This document shows positions 17,769-30,226 of a stretch of DNA of 64,000 bases, piece after piece. A model generated the notes under the pieces. The model worked only from the letters and a program-made list of their open reading frames with translations. It was not told the DNA's origin and ran no database searches. Made by a program: the position numbers and the translations under genes. Positions within the stretch are counted from its first letter, which is position 1. Each line of letters opens with the position of its first letter. Origin of the DNA: Micromonospora polyrhachis (lineage in GTDB: Bacteria > Actinomycetota > Actinomycetes > Mycobacteriales > Micromonosporaceae); the NCBI RefSeq assembly GCF_014203835.1, contig NZ_JACHJW010000001.1:1426001-1490000 (forward strand), read 5' to 3'.

Positions 17769-18854
17769 TTACCTCTGATCTTCGGTCGGAACGACCGCCC
17801 GGTCCAGCTCGTCACGGATGGCGTCGACCACCTCGGTAGCGGAGCCGCGCCCGGTGAACCCGGCCGCGAACCGGTGTCCCCCACCGCCGAGTACGACGGC
17901 GACCTGGCTGACGTCGACACCGCCCTTACTGCGCATGGAAACCGCCCACTCGTCCTCGGCGATCTGCTTGACTACGCAGCTCACGTCGGCTTCGGCCGCG
18001 CAGCGCACCGAATCGATCAAGGGCTCCAGGACGTACGGGCGCTGCCCGTGCCGGGTCAGGTCGTCCAGGGTGGCGTAGGTCCAGACCAGCCCCAGACCGC
18101 AGGCGGCATCCGGGGCGAGTTGCACCCGACTGAGCACGTCCCCGTAGAGCCGGATCGCGCCGAACGGACGAGTGTCGAATATCCGACGCGAGATCTCGCC
18201 CGGTCGGATTCCGGTGGCCAGCAGCCGCGCGGCCATCTCGTGCACCGCCGGGGTGGTCATGGCGAACCGGAACGAGCCGGTGTCGGTGGCCAGCGCGACA
18301 TAGAGGCATTCGGCGATCTCGGCATCCAGTGGCACCCCGAGCCGGGCGAGCAGCTCCTCGGCTACCACCGAGGTGGCCGCCGCCGCCGGGTCGATGACGT
18401 TGATCCCACCGAAGCGGGTGTTGGAGGCGTGGTGGTCGAGCACCACGGTCGTCGTACCGACCCGGTCGAGCCGACCGGCCAGCGTCCCGAGTCGCGACGC
18501 ACTCGCGGCGTCGAAGCAGATCACCAGGTCCGGGTCGAGCCACGCCTCGTCGGCCGGAACCAGCAGGTCGAGGCCGGGAAGGCCACGCAGCGGCTCGGGC
18601 ACCTCCGGCGGTCCCGGGAAGGTGGTCTGCAGGTGCCGAACGCCCAACCGGCGTAGGCCGAACGCGAAGCCGAGCATGCTGCCCAGGGCGTCCCCGTCGG
18701 GGTTGACGTGGCAGATCAGCAGCACCCGGCTGTCCGGTGTCAGATCCCGTACGGCCGCGACCGCCGCCGCCCAGTCCGCCTCGCTGGGGCCGGTCCCGTC
18801 CGACACCGGCCGTTCGGCGAGGGCCGCCCCGGCGGCACGACCGATCTCGGTCAC
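17769..18854 (-). CDS. nrnA: DHH-family phosphoesterase (bifunctional oligoribonuclease / pAp phosphatase, NrnA type)
   Basis: A 361-residue enzyme that degrades nanoRNAs and dephosphorylates pAp (M. tuberculosis Rv2837c type; it may also act on cyclic dinucleotide products). Motif I is HVNPDGDALGS, motif II is VICFDAAS, the DHH motif is VVLDHHASNTRFGG and the DHHA1 domain ends with GGGGHRFAAGF. The GTG start overlaps the rbfA stop by 4 bases (GTGA), as in many actinobacteria. Confidence 0.92.
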   Translation of the reverse strand: MTEIGRAAGAALAERPVSDGTGPSEADWAAAVAAVRDLTPDSRVLLICHVNPDGDALGSMLGFAFGLRRLGVRHLQTTFPGPPEVPEPLRGLPGLDLLVPADEAWLDPDLVICFDAASASRLGTLAGRLDRVGTTTVVLDHHASNTRFGGINVIDPAAAATSVVAEELLARLGVPLDAEIAECLYVALATDTGSFRFAMTTPAVHEMAARLLATGIRPGEISRRIFDTRPFGAIRLYGDVLSRVQLAPDAACGLGLVWTYATLDDLTRHGQRPYVLEPLIDSVRCAAEADVSCVVKQIAEDEWAVSMRSKGGVDVSQVAVVLGGGGHRFAAGFTGRGSATEVVDAIRDELDRAVVPTEDQR

Positions 18855-19327
18855 CGCCGGTCCTCGGCGGCACCCGAGGAGGGGGGCTCCTCGCCCTCCT
18901 CCTCTTCCTCGTCCTCGGTCCGGTACGGCTGCGCCCCGCCGGCGTACTCCGCCTTGGCGGCCAGTCGTTGCACCTCGGCATCGGCGTTCCGTGCCGCGGC
19001 GAGCAGATCGTCGATGTGCTTGACCTGGTCCTGCACGTTGTCGAGCACGAAGGTCAGGGTCGGCGAGTGACGCAGGCCCAGGGCCTTGCCGACGGTGCTG
19101 CGCAGCATCCCCTTGGCGCTCTCCAGCGCGGCGGCGGTGCCCGCCTGGGCCGCCGCGTCGCCGAGCACGGTGTAGAAGACCGTGGCGTCGCGCAGATCGG
19201 GAGTGATCCGCGCGTCGGTGATGGTGATCATGCCGAGCCGAGGGTCCTTGATCTGGGTACGCACCACCGAAGCCACCAGTTCACGCACGCGTTCCGCGTG
19301 CCGGCGCACCTTGGCAGGGTCCGTCAT
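18851..19327 (-). CDS. rbfA: 30S ribosome-binding factor
   Basis: A 158-residue protein. The KH-like core covers ERVRELVASVVRTQIKDPRL, GMITITDARITPDLRDATVF and SPTLTFVLDNVQDQVKHID. RbfA binds the 16S 5' helix late in 30S assembly. The last 30 residues are a Glu-rich acidic tail found in actinobacterial forms. It lies in the nusA-infB-rbfA operon, 155 bases downstream of the DUF503 gene. Confidence 0.96.
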   Translation of the reverse strand: MTDPAKVRRHAERVRELVASVVRTQIKDPRLGMITITDARITPDLRDATVFYTVLGDAAAQAGTAAALESAKGMLRSTVGKALGLRHSPTLTFVLDNVQDQVKHIDDLLAAARNADAEVQRLAAKAEYAGGAQPYRTEDEEEEEGEEPPSSGAAEDRR

Positions 19328-19482
19328 TTCCGCACCTCCACGGCATCTTGCTCCCGGCCGGAACCGGCGACGTCAACGCGTCGCCGGAGCCGGACCGGCC
19401 ATCGTCTGGAACACTACCCGCGTCGTGGCGGGGCACGCGCATCCCGCCCACCGGTCGATCCGGTGGGTTTACCGGCGCGCAA

Positions 19483-19776
19483 TCAGTCGTCGGCGCCGTG
19501 TAACCGGCGTCGCACGGACAGCAATTCGATCTCTGGTCGCCCCGCCACCAGCCGCTCGCAATTGTCGAGCACCTCGCCGACGTGGCTGGCTTCGGCCGCC
19601 ACCACCGCCACCGCGATCTCGGCTCGCCGGTGGAGGTCGAGCGCGCCCACCTCCGCGACGGAGACCTCGAATCGGCGCAGGGCGGCCACGATGGGCCGTA
19701 CGTACGATCTCTTCGTCTTGAGCGATTGCGAGTCGCCTGGCAACAGAATGTCGAAAACCGCGGTTCCGGTAAACAT
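19483..19776 (-). CDS. DUF503 (YlxP-like) family protein
   Basis: A 97-residue protein with the YlxP pattern: GTAVFDILLPGDSQSLKTKR, then the RRFEVSVAEVG strand and a C-terminal helix. YlxP is a small ferredoxin-fold protein found beside infB and rbfA and proposed to act in ribosome maturation. The ATG at 19776 begins the conserved M-F-T-G-T; an upstream codon at 19815 would extend into the infB hairpin region and is rejected. Confidence 0.85.
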   Translation of the reverse strand: MFTGTAVFDILLPGDSQSLKTKRSYVRPIVAALRRFEVSVAEVGALDLHRRAEIAVAVVAAEASHVGEVLDNCERLVAGRPEIELLSVRRRLHGADD

Positions 19777-19808
19777 CGTGACGAAGGATACCCGCTGTAT
19801 GTGACACA

Positions 19809-19850
19809 TGATCAAGGGGTTTACGCCCGCAGGCGTAAACCCCTTGATCA
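19809..19850 (-). terminator. Perfect 19-bp stem hairpin after infB; member of a dispersed palindrome family
   Basis: TGATCAAGGGGTTTACGCC pairs perfectly with its complement across the 4-base loop CGCA, 15 bases past the infB stop. A related hairpin lies at 51696-51755. It may end infB transcription or separate infB from DUF503-rbfA-nrnA on the same strand. Confidence 0.7.
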
Positions 19851-19864
19851 GTTAGACCCTACCG

Positions 19865-22873
<3,009 letters not shown>

Positions 22874-22955
22874 TGCACTCCTCACTCCGAGGTCGTGCGG
22901 GCAGCACCCGCAGCGACCTCACTCGTGCACTTGAAGCCTGATCATTTCTGGGACT

Positions 22956-23303
22956 TCATCGTGTGCTCATGTCGGTCGTCCTACCTTGCTTGCTGTGCGA
23001 CCCTCGCCCGGTCGGATGATCGGGCGTAGTGGCTAACGCGTCGATATGCCTGGTCAGCTCACCCATGTCAGGAACACCGGTGATCCGCAACGCCCGCCCG
23101 AAGGCTCGACGCCGCTGTGCCAACGCGAGGCAAGCCGGCTCGGGATGCAGATGTGCTCCCCGACCCGACAGTCTGCGGGCCGGATCGGGTCGAAGGCTGT
23201 AACCAGCCCCATCGCTGACCGCGACGATCCGCAGCAACTCATGAGCCGGCGCGCGTCGCCGGCATCCCACACAGGTGCGCACCGGCCACGCACGTCGTAC
23301 CAC
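22956..23303 (-). CDS. ylxR: YlxR / RnpM family RNA-binding protein (DUF448)
   Basis: A 115-residue protein with the YlxR signature VRTCVGCRRRAPAHELLRIV, then RLSGRGAHLHPEPACLALA and RRRAFGRAL. YlxR proteins bind RNA; in Firmicutes the family member RnpM modulates RNase P. It sits between nusA and infB as in most bacteria. TTG 23309, GTG 23303 and GTG 23282 are all possible starts; the middle one is taken, with low certainty. The C-terminal 20 residues are unstructured. Confidence 0.9.
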   Translation of the reverse strand: MVRRAWPVRTCVGCRRRAPAHELLRIVAVSDGAGYSLRPDPARRLSGRGAHLHPEPACLALAQRRRAFGRALRITGVPDMGELTRHIDALATTPDHPTGRGSHSKQGRTTDMSTR

Positions 23304-23318
23304 TGGCAAAGTCTACCC

Positions 23319-24374
23319 CTAGCCGGCCGAGATCGCTCCGCCCGGTTCAGGAACGTGATCAGCACCGCCCCGGGAAGCGTTCGGCACCGAACCGGCAGTC
23401 TGCTCGACATCGGGTCGAATGTCGATTCGCCAGCCGGTCAGCCGGGCCGCGAGCCGTGCGTTCTGCCCCTCTCGGCCGATGGCCAGGGAGAGCTGGAAAT
23501 CGGGCACCGTGACCCGAGCGGTACGACTCGCCGCGTCGACCACCTCGACCCGCAGCGCCTTGGCCGGCGACAGTGCGTTGCCGACGAAGTTGGCCGGATC
23601 CTCCGACCAGTCGATGATGTCGATCTTCTCGCCGTGCAGTTCGCTCATCACCGCCCGCACCCGCTGACCCATCGGCCCGATACAGGCACCCTTGGCGTTG
23701 ACACCGGGGACCGTCGAGCGTACCGCGATCTTGGTCCGATGGCCGGCCTCGCGGGCGATCGCGGCGATCTCGACAGTACCGTCTGCGATCTCCGGCACCT
23801 CCAGCGCGAAGAGCTTCTTCACCAGGTTGGGGTGGGTACGCGACAGGGTGATCTGCGGTCCCCGCAGCCCCTTCGCCACGTGCACCACCACGCACCGGAT
23901 GCGCTCACCGTGCTCGTACCGCTCGCCGGGCACCTGCTCGGACTGGGGCAGCACCGCCTCGACCTTGCCCAGGTCGACGCTGACGATGCCCTTCTCGGCC
24001 CGCGCCTCGTGCGCCTGCACCACGCCGGTGACCAGGTCACCGTCCCGGCCGACGTACTCGCCGAAGTGCACCTCGTCGGTGGCCTCCCGCAACCGCTGGA
24101 GGATCACCTGCTTGGCGGTCATGGCGGCAATCCGACCGAAGTCGTGCGGGGTGTCGTCCACCTCGCGTACGACCGTGCCCTCCTCGTCGACCTCCTGGGC
24201 GTAGACGAGCGCCACCCCGGTCTTACGGTCGATCTCCACCCGGGCGTGCGCCTGCGCGCCCTCGGTGTGCCGGTACGCGGTCAACAACGCGGACTCGATC
24301 GCCGCGAGGATCGTGTCGAGCGGGATCTCCCGCTCACGCTCCAGTGCGCGCAGCGCCGCGAGGTCGATGTTCAC
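23319..24374 (-). CDS. nusA: Transcription termination/antitermination factor NusA
   Basis: A 351-residue protein. The N-terminal RNA-polymerase-binding domain ([19 protein letters not shown]) is followed by S1 ([20 protein letters not shown]) and two KH domains ([20 protein letters not shown], then [20 protein letters not shown]). The C-terminal acidic repeats of the E. coli protein are absent, as is usual in actinobacteria. GTG at 24374 overlaps the rimP stop by 4 bases (GTGA), giving translational coupling. Confidence 0.97.
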   Translation of the reverse strand: MNIDLAALRALEREREIPLDTILAAIESALLTAYRHTEGAQAHARVEIDRKTGVALVYAQEVDEEGTVVREVDDTPHDFGRIAAMTAKQVILQRLREATDEVHFGEYVGRDGDLVTGVVQAHEARAEKGIVSVDLGKVEAVLPQSEQVPGERYEHGERIRCVVVHVAKGLRGPQITLSRTHPNLVKKLFALEVPEIADGTVEIAAIAREAGHRTKIAVRSTVPGVNAKGACIGPMGQRVRAVMSELHGEKIDIIDWSEDPANFVGNALSPAKALRVEVVDAASRTARVTVPDFQLSLAIGREGQNARLAARLTGWRIDIRPDVEQTAGSVPNASRGGADHVPEPGGAISAG

Positions 24375-25030
24375 CTCTCCTCGCCCTCCACATCTTCGTC
24401 GTCGTCGAAGTCGTCGAACTCGTCCAGATCCTCGTCAGCCACGGTGTCCAAGCGGCTGAACTCCACCTGCACCCGCCCGGGCCCAAGATCCGGATAGGTC
24501 CATTCATCCTGTTGGCCGTCCAGGTCGAACACGACCCGGTCGTCATCGGCCGCGATCACCCGGGCGGTGATCTGCCGGTCCGTCGATGGCTGGTCCGCAG
24601 CACGCTGCCCGGGCACGCCGCCCGCGCCGCGCGCGGTGACCTTCACCAGGCGACCGACATTGCGCCGCCAGTGCCGGGGCAGGGTCAGCGGCCGGTCCAC
24701 CCCGGGAGAGCTGACCTCCAGCTGGTATTCCCCGGCGACCAGGTCACCACCGGTCTCCTCGGCGGTGTCGAGGGCGGCGGAGACCGCGCGGGACACCTCG
24801 GCCACCGCGTCGAGACTCACCCCACCATCGCCGTCGACGATCACCCGTACGACGTGCCGGCGCCCGGCCCGGGTCACCGACACGTCCTCCAGGTCGTAAC
24901 CGGCGGCGTTCACCACCGGCTCGATCACGGCGCGCAACCGGGCCCGGCGCGCGCCCAGGTCGGACCGGGGACGCCCGCCAGCGCGCGGGCCAGCCGCCGG
25001 ACGGGCGGCAGCACGACCACGCTGCGTCAT
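24371..25030 (-). CDS. rimP: Ribosome maturation factor RimP
   Basis: A 219-residue protein. The N-terminal domain has [20 protein letters not shown] and [20 protein letters not shown], the C-terminal domain begins at [20 protein letters not shown]. RimP acts early in 30S assembly. The first 30 and last 20 residues are Arg/Ala-rich and Asp/Glu-rich tails. ATG at 25030 follows GAGGGG. It heads the rimP-nusA-ylxR-infB operon; its promoter must lie in the 183 bases shared with the divergent lipoprotein gene, which include CCGGAC/GTCCGG arms near 25091. Confidence 0.95.
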   Translation of the reverse strand: MTQRGRAAARPAAGPRAGGRPRSDLGARRARLRAVIEPVVNAAGYDLEDVSVTRAGRRHVVRVIVDGDGGVSLDAVAEVSRAVSAALDTAEETGGDLVAGEYQLEVSSPGVDRPLTLPRHWRRNVGRLVKVTARGAGGVPGQRAADQPSTDRQITARVIAADDDRVVFDLDGQQDEWTYPDLGPGRVQVEFSRLDTVADEDLDEFDDFDDDEDVEGEER

Positions 25031-25213
25031 TTCCGCACCCCTCTTCACGATCCTCGGCACCCTGACCGGGCAGCCCATGCCAGCACGCCACCGGACCCAA
25101 CCAATGTCCGGCGGCTTGCGCAGAGCGTAACGCGCTGGACGGAAGAGGTAGCGGCCGGCGCACCGACGCCCCGGGGACGCGCGGGGCCGACTGTCGCCCG
25201 ACGCCCCGCACGG

Positions 25214-25750
25214 ATGGTGTTGACTTGTCCGGTGCGAAGCGCAGACACGGTGAAGAATCGCGACTTGCGGGAACGATCCGGACCTTCGATCCTGCGATCC
25301 CGACGTTCGGTCCTGCGGGTGGCGGGCCTGCTGACACTGGCAGCGGCCACCGGTCCGTTGGCCGCCTGCGGGCTCTTCGACGACTCGGAGCCGGAGCCCG
25401 ACCCGCTCGCCCCCCTACTCGCCGGGGCACTCGACCTGGCCGCCCTGTACGAAGCCGCGGTCGCCGCCGATCCGACGCTCGCCGACCGGCTCACCCCGAT
25501 CGCTCAGGCACACCGCGCGCACGCCGAGGAGTTGGCCCGAGTGACTCGGGTCACCCTGCCCAACAGCACGCCGACCGCCGGCCCGACGCTGCCGACCGGT
25601 GACCGTAAGAGCATGCTCACCGCCCTACGGAGCGCCGAACAACAGGGGCAGGCCGCCGCCACCACGGCCTGCCTCTCCACACCGGCACACCGGGCCGCGC
25701 TCGTCGGCAGCATCGCCGCTGCCCGCGCCACCCATCTGGAACTGTTGTGA
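25214..25750 (+). CDS. Tat-exported lipoprotein with ferritin-like helical domain (start uncertain)
   Basis: Up to 178 residues. The N-terminal region has a twin-arginine motif [10 protein letters not shown], a hydrophobic run [14 protein letters not shown] and a lipobox L-A-A-C, so the protein should be exported by Tat and lipid-anchored. The mature part is mostly helical, with the [12 protein letters not shown] helix that is typical of ferritin-like four-helix proteins. ATG 25214, GTG 25232 and GTG 25250 are all in frame; none has a good ribosome-binding site. The next gene is a cytoplasmic DUF4439 relative, so this is probably the exported partner of a two-gene unit. Confidence 0.75.
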   Translation: MVLTCPVRSADTVKNRDLRERSGPSILRSRRSVLRVAGLLTLAAATGPLAACGLFDDSEPEPDPLAPLLAGALDLAALYEAAVAADPTLADRLTPIAQAHRAHAEELARVTRVTLPNSTPTAGPTLPTGDRKSMLTALRSAEQQGQAAATTACLSTPAHRAALVGSIAAARATHLELL

Positions 25751-25822
25751 CGACCGCACGAACTGTGACAACCGTACGAAGTGTGGTGACCGTACGAACT
25801 GTGGTGACGACCGCACGAGCCA
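25749..25822 (+). repeat. Degenerate 18-21-bp tandem repeat between the two ferritin-like genes
   Basis: Four imperfect copies of TGACNACCGNACGAACTG run from the stop codon of the first gene to just before the ribosome-binding site of the second. Confidence 0.6.
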
Positions 25823-25841
25823 GGGGGAACGGGACCGCGTC

Positions 25842-26264
25842 ATGAACCAGCAACTCGCCACGGCACTCGCCGCCGAACACGCGGCGATCTTCGCGTACGG
25901 GGCGATCGGCGTACGCCTGTCCGGAGCGGCCCGGCGGGAGGCCCGGGCGGCGGAGACGGCGCACCGCAACCGTCGGGACACCCTGGTGACGCTGCTCACC
26001 CGGGAAGGGGCCACCCCGCCAGCACCGGAACCGGCGTACACCCTGCCGTTCCCGGTGACCGACCGGGCCAGCGCGCTGCGACTCGCGATCACGGTCGAGG
26101 AACGGACGGCCGCCGCCTGGCGGGCCGCTCTGCCGACGACCACCGACACGGAACGGGCCGAGGCGTTGACCGGCCTCACCGACTGCGCGGTTCGGGCCAC
26201 CCGGTTCCGGAAGCAGGCGGGCGTCACCCCGGCCACCGTCCCCTTCCCCGGCCGAAGCGCCTGA
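25842..26264 (+). CDS. DUF4439 ferritin-like protein
   Basis: A 140-residue protein, almost all helical. ALAAEHAAIFAYGAIGVRLS is a ferritin-like first helix with E-H, and EAREARAAE-type helices (RREARAAETAHRNRRDTL) carry the E-x-x-H pattern, then ITVEERTAAAWRAAL. This matches DUF4439 of actinobacteria. Whether it binds iron is not known. It lacks a signal peptide, unlike its upstream neighbour. Both genes sit next to rimP, a placement I recall from other Micromonosporaceae. Confidence 0.8.
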   Translation: MNQQLATALAAEHAAIFAYGAIGVRLSGAARREARAAETAHRNRRDTLVTLLTREGATPPAPEPAYTLPFPVTDRASALRLAITVEERTAAAWRAALPTTTDTERAEALTGLTDCAVRATRFRKQAGVTPATVPFPGRSA

Positions 26265-26390
26265 CACCAGCCACCGGCCGAACGGGGGCGACGGGCCGAA
26301 CGGGGGTGACGGACCGGACACCGAGGTGACTGCCCGGCTGTCCCGGGGCCCGGCTCGACGGCCTGCCCTCCGCACCGGCACACTGGTCCG

Positions 26391-26891
26391 ATGTCCGCCT
26401 TCGGAAGCCTGGTCCGCCGCCTCGGCCACCAACGATGGTTCGCCGCCACCGGCCGGTTCCTGGTGCCCGTCGACCGCCTGGTGGGGCGGCTCACCCGAGG
26501 TCGGGTGGTCGGCCTGGGACTCGTACCGTCCCTGATCATCACCACCACCGGCCGCAAGTCCGGGCAACCCCGCAGCAACCCACTGGTGTGCGTCCGCGAC
26601 GGCGACGGGTTTGCGGTGGTCGGCTCGAACTGGGGGCAGCGCCACCAGCCGGCCTGGGTGCTCAACCTGATGGCCGACCCGGCGGCCACCGTCACCCTCA
26701 AGGGCCGCGACATCCCGGTACGGGCACACTTGGCCACCGGGGCGGAGCGGGACCGGCTGTGGCAACTGCTGATCACCCGCTGGCCGGCCTACCAGACCTA
26801 TGTGGAGCGTGCTGATGGTCGGCAGATCCGGGTGTTCCGGCTCGCACCGGTGACCGACACGTCTTCCACGGAGGACGACGGTCGTCGATAA
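26391..26891 (+). CDS. Deazaflavin (F420)-dependent nitroreductase family protein (Ddn/DUF385)
   Basis: A 166-residue split-beta-barrel protein. LIITTTGRKSGQPRSNPLVC and VVGSNWGQRHQPAWVLNLMA are the signature of the Ddn family, which uses reduced F420 to reduce quinones and nitro compounds. The N-terminal amphipathic helix (residues 1-40) is typical of membrane-associated Ddn relatives. The natural substrate is unknown. The gene ends 8 bases before the next start. Confidence 0.88.
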   Translation: MSAFGSLVRRLGHQRWFAATGRFLVPVDRLVGRLTRGRVVGLGLVPSLIITTTGRKSGQPRSNPLVCVRDGDGFAVVGSNWGQRHQPAWVLNLMADPAATVTLKGRDIPVRAHLATGAERDRLWQLLITRWPAYQTYVERADGRQIRVFRLAPVTDTSSTEDDGRR

Positions 26892-26892
26892 T
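26887..26892 (+). promoter_or_regulatory. -10 box GATAAT, probable leaderless promoter of the GT39 gene
   Basis: GATAAT, close to TATAAT, ends 7 bases before the ATG at 26900. It lies in the last codons of the nitroreductase gene and suggests that the GT39 gene has its own promoter as well as any read-through. Confidence 0.45.
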
Positions 26893-26899
26893 CCCGGGC

Positions 26900-28465
26900 A
26901 TGCGTAGGCAGGCACGGCGACCCGTAACGCCAACGGAACCGTCCACAGGGGCGGAGGATCCAGCCCCGTCACCGCCGGAGCGGAGAAGCCCACCCCCGAT
27001 TGCCCGGACCGCACTGGCCACGGTTGCCGGACTCACCGTCGTCGTGTTGCTGGCCGTCGCCGGCCGGTACGGCTACCACCGGGACGAGCTCTACTACCTG
27101 TTCGCCGGGCGGCACCTGGCCTGGGGCTACGACGACCAGCCGCCGCTGCTGCCGGCACTGGCCCGACTGACCGACAGCCTGTCGGGTGGTTCGCTGACCG
27201 CACTACGGCTGCCCACCGCCGGAGTCGTCGGGCTCACGGTGTTGCTGGTCGGCCTGCTCACCCGCGAGATGGGGGGCGATCGCCGGGCGCAACTGCTCGC
27301 CGCGATCACCTGGGCCACCACCGGCGTCACCCTGGTCTCGGGTCACCTGCTCAGCACCACGCCGTACGACATCCTGTGCTGGACCATGATCGCCTGGCTG
27401 GTGGTCCGGTGGCTGCGTACCCGCCACGACCGGCTGCTGCTGGCGCTGGGTCCGGTGCTCGGGATCGGGTTGCAGGCCAAGAGCCTGCCCCTGCTGTTCG
27501 TCGCGGCCCTCGCCGTCGCTGTCCTGGTCAGCGGTCCACGGGAACTCCTGCGCCGGCCGGCGTTGTGGGTCGCGGCGGCCATCGCCGTCGCGCTGTGGGC
27601 ACCGAACCTGTGGTGGCAGGCCACCCACGGCTGGCCACAGCTCGAGATGTCCGAGGTGATCCGGGCGGATACCGACGGTCCGCTCGGGGTGCTCGCATCG
27701 CAATTCCTGATCATGGGGCCGCCGCTGGCGGTGATCTGGATCGCCGGACTCTGGCGGCTGCTGCGTACCGCTGACGCCCGGCCGTACCGCTTCCTTGGCT
27801 GGGCATACCTGATCGTGCTCGGCCTGACCCTGGCCACCGGTGGTCGGGAGTACTACCCGGCCGGGGCGTACCCGGCGCTCTTCGCCGCCGGGGCGATCGC
27901 CACCGTCGGTTGGCTCGCCCGGGGCGACCGGGCCCGGCGGGTGGCGCTGGCCGGTGGCCTGGTCGTGAACGCCGTGGCCAACGTCGCCATCGCGCTGCCG
28001 ATCTACCCGGTCCGGGTAATGCCGCACACGCCGCAGGCAATGATCAACTACGACGCCGGTGAGACCATCGGCTGGCCGGAACTGGTCGCCACGGTGGCGG
28101 ACGTCCACCGGTCGCTGCCCGCCGCCGAACAGGCCACCGCCGTCATCCTGACCAGCAACTACGGCGAGGCCGGCGCGATCGACAAGTACGGACGACCGCT
28201 CGGACTGCCCACCCCGTACAGCGGTCATCTGAACTTCTGGCGGTGGGGTCCCCCGGCGGACAGCACCACCGGGCCGGTGATCGCCGTCGGCGAGCGGGTC
28301 GGCCGGCAGTTGGCCCCGCACTGCGGCTCGGCGACCGTGGTGGTCGCCCGCCACGACAACGGGTACGGCGTGGAGAACGAGGAGCAGGGCGAGTCGATCT
28401 GGCTCTGCCGAGGGCTCGACCGTCCCTGGTCACAGCTCTGGCCGGAGCTACGCCACCTCGGCTGA
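26900..28465 (+). CDS. GT39-type membrane glycosyltransferase (ArnT/PMT-like)
   Basis: A 521-residue GT-C fold protein with about 10-11 membrane helices. The first extracytoplasmic loop is YGYHRDELYYLFAGRHLAWG, followed by GYDDQPPLLPALARL, matching the D-E and QPPL motifs of the ArnT/dolichyl-mannosyltransferase-like PMT_2 family. The C-terminal 150 residues form a soluble domain. It should transfer a sugar from a polyprenyl phosphate to an unknown acceptor outside the membrane. Confidence 0.88.
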   Translation: MRRQARRPVTPTEPSTGAEDPAPSPPERRSPPPIARTALATVAGLTVVVLLAVAGRYGYHRDELYYLFAGRHLAWGYDDQPPLLPALARLTDSLSGGSLTALRLPTAGVVGLTVLLVGLLTREMGGDRRAQLLAAITWATTGVTLVSGHLLSTTPYDILCWTMIAWLVVRWLRTRHDRLLLALGPVLGIGLQAKSLPLLFVAALAVAVLVSGPRELLRRPALWVAAAIAVALWAPNLWWQATHGWPQLEMSEVIRADTDGPLGVLASQFLIMGPPLAVIWIAGLWRLLRTADARPYRFLGWAYLIVLGLTLATGGREYYPAGAYPALFAAGAIATVGWLARGDRARRVALAGGLVVNAVANVAIALPIYPVRVMPHTPQAMINYDAGETIGWPELVATVADVHRSLPAAEQATAVILTSNYGEAGAIDKYGRPLGLPTPYSGHLNFWRWGPPADSTTGPVIAVGERVGRQLAPHCGSATVVVARHDNGYGVENEEQGESIWLCRGLDRPWSQLWPELRHLG

Positions 28466-28552
28466 GACTCCGTGTCGCGAGCGAATCAGGACACCGGCCC
28501 GAACTCGAACGTCGGCTCGAACTCGAACGTCGACTCGATACCGGACGTCGGC

Positions 28553-29272
28553 TCAGCCGATCGCGCCGCTGACCCCAATCAGCTTGCCCACCCCGTACGT
28601 GATGATGGCGGCGGCCCCACCCAGCAGCAACTGCCGGGTGCCGCTGATCCACCAGCTCCGGTTGGTGTAGCGAGCAACGATGGCACCTGCGGCGAAGAGG
28701 CCGAGACCACCGACGGCGAGCGCCAACCACAGGTTGGTGAAGCCGAGCAGGTAGGTCGCCAGCGGGATCAACGCCCCGATCGAGAAGCACACGAACGAGG
28801 AGATGGCCGCTGCCCACGGGCTCGGCTGGTCATCCGGGTCGACGCCCAACTCTTCGCGGACGTGTACCCGCAGCGCCTCCTCCGGGTTGTTCCTGATCAC
28901 CGTCGCGACCTCTTCGGCCAGGTGCCGGGGCAGGCCACGCTTGACCCACATGTCGGCCAGTTCCTGCGCCTCGGCCTCGGGGTGGCGCTCCAACTCGCGG
29001 CGTTCCTTGGCCACCTCGGCGGCCACCTGCTCGTTGGCCGAGCGGACGCTGGTGTACTCCCCCAGGCCCATCGAGATGGCCCCGGCGACCAGCCCGGCAA
29101 CGCCGGTCAGCACGATGTTGCGCGGCGAGACACCGCCACCACCCACCCCGGCGATCAGCGCGATGTTGGTGACCAGGCCGTCCATCGCCCCGAACACGGC
29201 CGGCCGAAGCCAGCCGCCGGAGACGTCGGCGTGGTGGTGCTCGATCAGGGCCGCAGGAGTTTCGGTCATCAT
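28553..29272 (-). CDS. VIT1/CCC1 family transporter
   Basis: A 239-residue protein. [20 protein letters not shown] and [21 protein letters not shown] are the VIT1/CCC1 signatures (helix 1 D-G and helix 2 G-E-Y), followed by a helical cytoplasmic loop with acidic and metal-binding residues, and three more helices. Homologues export Fe2+ or Mn2+ from the cytosol. The ATG at 29272 overlaps the map stop (ATGA); a second ATG follows at 29269, so the start could be either. Confidence 0.9.
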   Translation of the reverse strand: MMTETPAALIEHHHADVSGGWLRPAVFGAMDGLVTNIALIAGVGGGGVSPRNIVLTGVAGLVAGAISMGLGEYTSVRSANEQVAAEVAKERRELERHPEAEAQELADMWVKRGLPRHLAEEVATVIRNNPEEALRVHVREELGVDPDDQPSPWAAAISSFVCFSIGALIPLATYLLGFTNLWLALAVGGLGLFAAGAIVARYTNRSWWISGTRQLLLGGAAAIITYGVGKLIGVSGAIG

Positions 29273-30126
29273 GGCAGGGTCAGGATCTCGTGGCCGTCCT
29301 CGGTGACCACGATGGTGTGCTCGAACTGTGCCGTCCACCGGCGGTCCTTGGTGACCACCGTCCAACCGTCGTCCCACATGTCGTACTCGTAGGTGCCCAG
29401 GGTGATCATCGGCTCGATGGTGAAGGTCATCCCCGGCTCCATCACGTCGGTGGGCCGCGGGCTGTCGTAGTGCGGCACGTAGAGGCCGCTGTGGAAGGAC
29501 TCGCCGATGCCGTGGCCGGTGAAGTCGCGAACCACGCCGTAGCCGAACCGCTTCGCGTACGACTCGATCACCCGGCCGATCACGTTGATCTGTCGGCCCG
29601 GGGCGACCGCGCGGATGCCCCGCATCATCGCCTCGCGGGTGCGCTCGACCAGCAGGCTGACCTCCTCGGCGACCTCACCGACGCAGAAGGTGGCGTTGGT
29701 GTCGCCGTGCACCCCACCGATGTACGCCGTGACGTCGACGTTGACGATGTCGCCGTCCTGGATCACCGTCGAGTCCGGGATGCCGTGGCAGATCACCTCG
29801 TTGAGGCTGGTGCAGCACGACTTGGGGTAGCCCTTGTAGCCGAGGGTCGACGGGTAGGCACCGTGGTCGACGAGGAACTCGTGCACCACCCGGTCGATCT
29901 CGTCGGTGGTGACGCCCGGCTTACAGTGCTCCCCGGCGAGCTGGGTGGCCTGCGCGGCGAGCCTGCTGGCGACCCGCATCTTCTCGACCGTCTCGGGCGT
30001 TTGTACGTGCGAGCCGCGCCACTCCTTGGGCCGCTTCTTTCCCACGTACTCCGGTCGGACGATGTGGGACGGCACCGGTCGCCATGGCGAGAGCGTTCCT
30101 GGGGTGAGTGGCGCGCGGACGGTCAT
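29269..30126 (-). CDS. map: Methionine aminopeptidase, type Ic
   Basis: A 285-residue enzyme that removes initiator methionine. The metal ligands are in [19 protein letters not shown] (two Asp), [11 protein letters not shown] (His), FTIEPMI (Glu) and QFEHTIVV (Glu); ICHGIPD supplies the substrate-binding His. The 40-residue N-terminal extension with [12 protein letters not shown] is the Pro-rich SH3-ligand-like segment of the type Ic enzymes such as MtMetAP1c. TAGGCT lies 6 bases before the ATG at 30126, so the mRNA is probably leaderless. Confidence 0.95.
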   Translation of the reverse strand: MTVRAPLTPGTLSPWRPVPSHIVRPEYVGKKRPKEWRGSHVQTPETVEKMRVASRLAAQATQLAGEHCKPGVTTDEIDRVVHEFLVDHGAYPSTLGYKGYPKSCCTSLNEVICHGIPDSTVIQDGDIVNVDVTAYIGGVHGDTNATFCVGEVAEEVSLLVERTREAMMRGIRAVAPGRQINVIGRVIESYAKRFGYGVVRDFTGHGIGESFHSGLYVPHYDSPRPTDVMEPGMTFTIEPMITLGTYEYDMWDDGWTVVTKDRRWTAQFEHTIVVTEDGHEILTLP

Positions 30127-30164
30127 GCCGCCAGCCTATCGCCGCCCACCCCGCCCCCTGCGAA

Positions 30165-30217
30165 GGAAGGGTCTCTTGTTGTCGCTTTCTGCCTTGGCAG
30201 GAGCCCTTCCCAACAAG
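30165..30217. repeat. Degenerate copy of the GGAAGGG palindromic repeat
   Basis: GGAAGGG at 30165 faces CCCTTCC at 30204-30210, with CTTGTT / AACAAG as nested arms and TCGCTTTCTG in the loop. It resembles the better copies at 44201-44245 and 51068-51115. It lies between the SDR gene end and the map start. Confidence 0.6.
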
Positions 30218-30226
30218 GCAGCCCAC

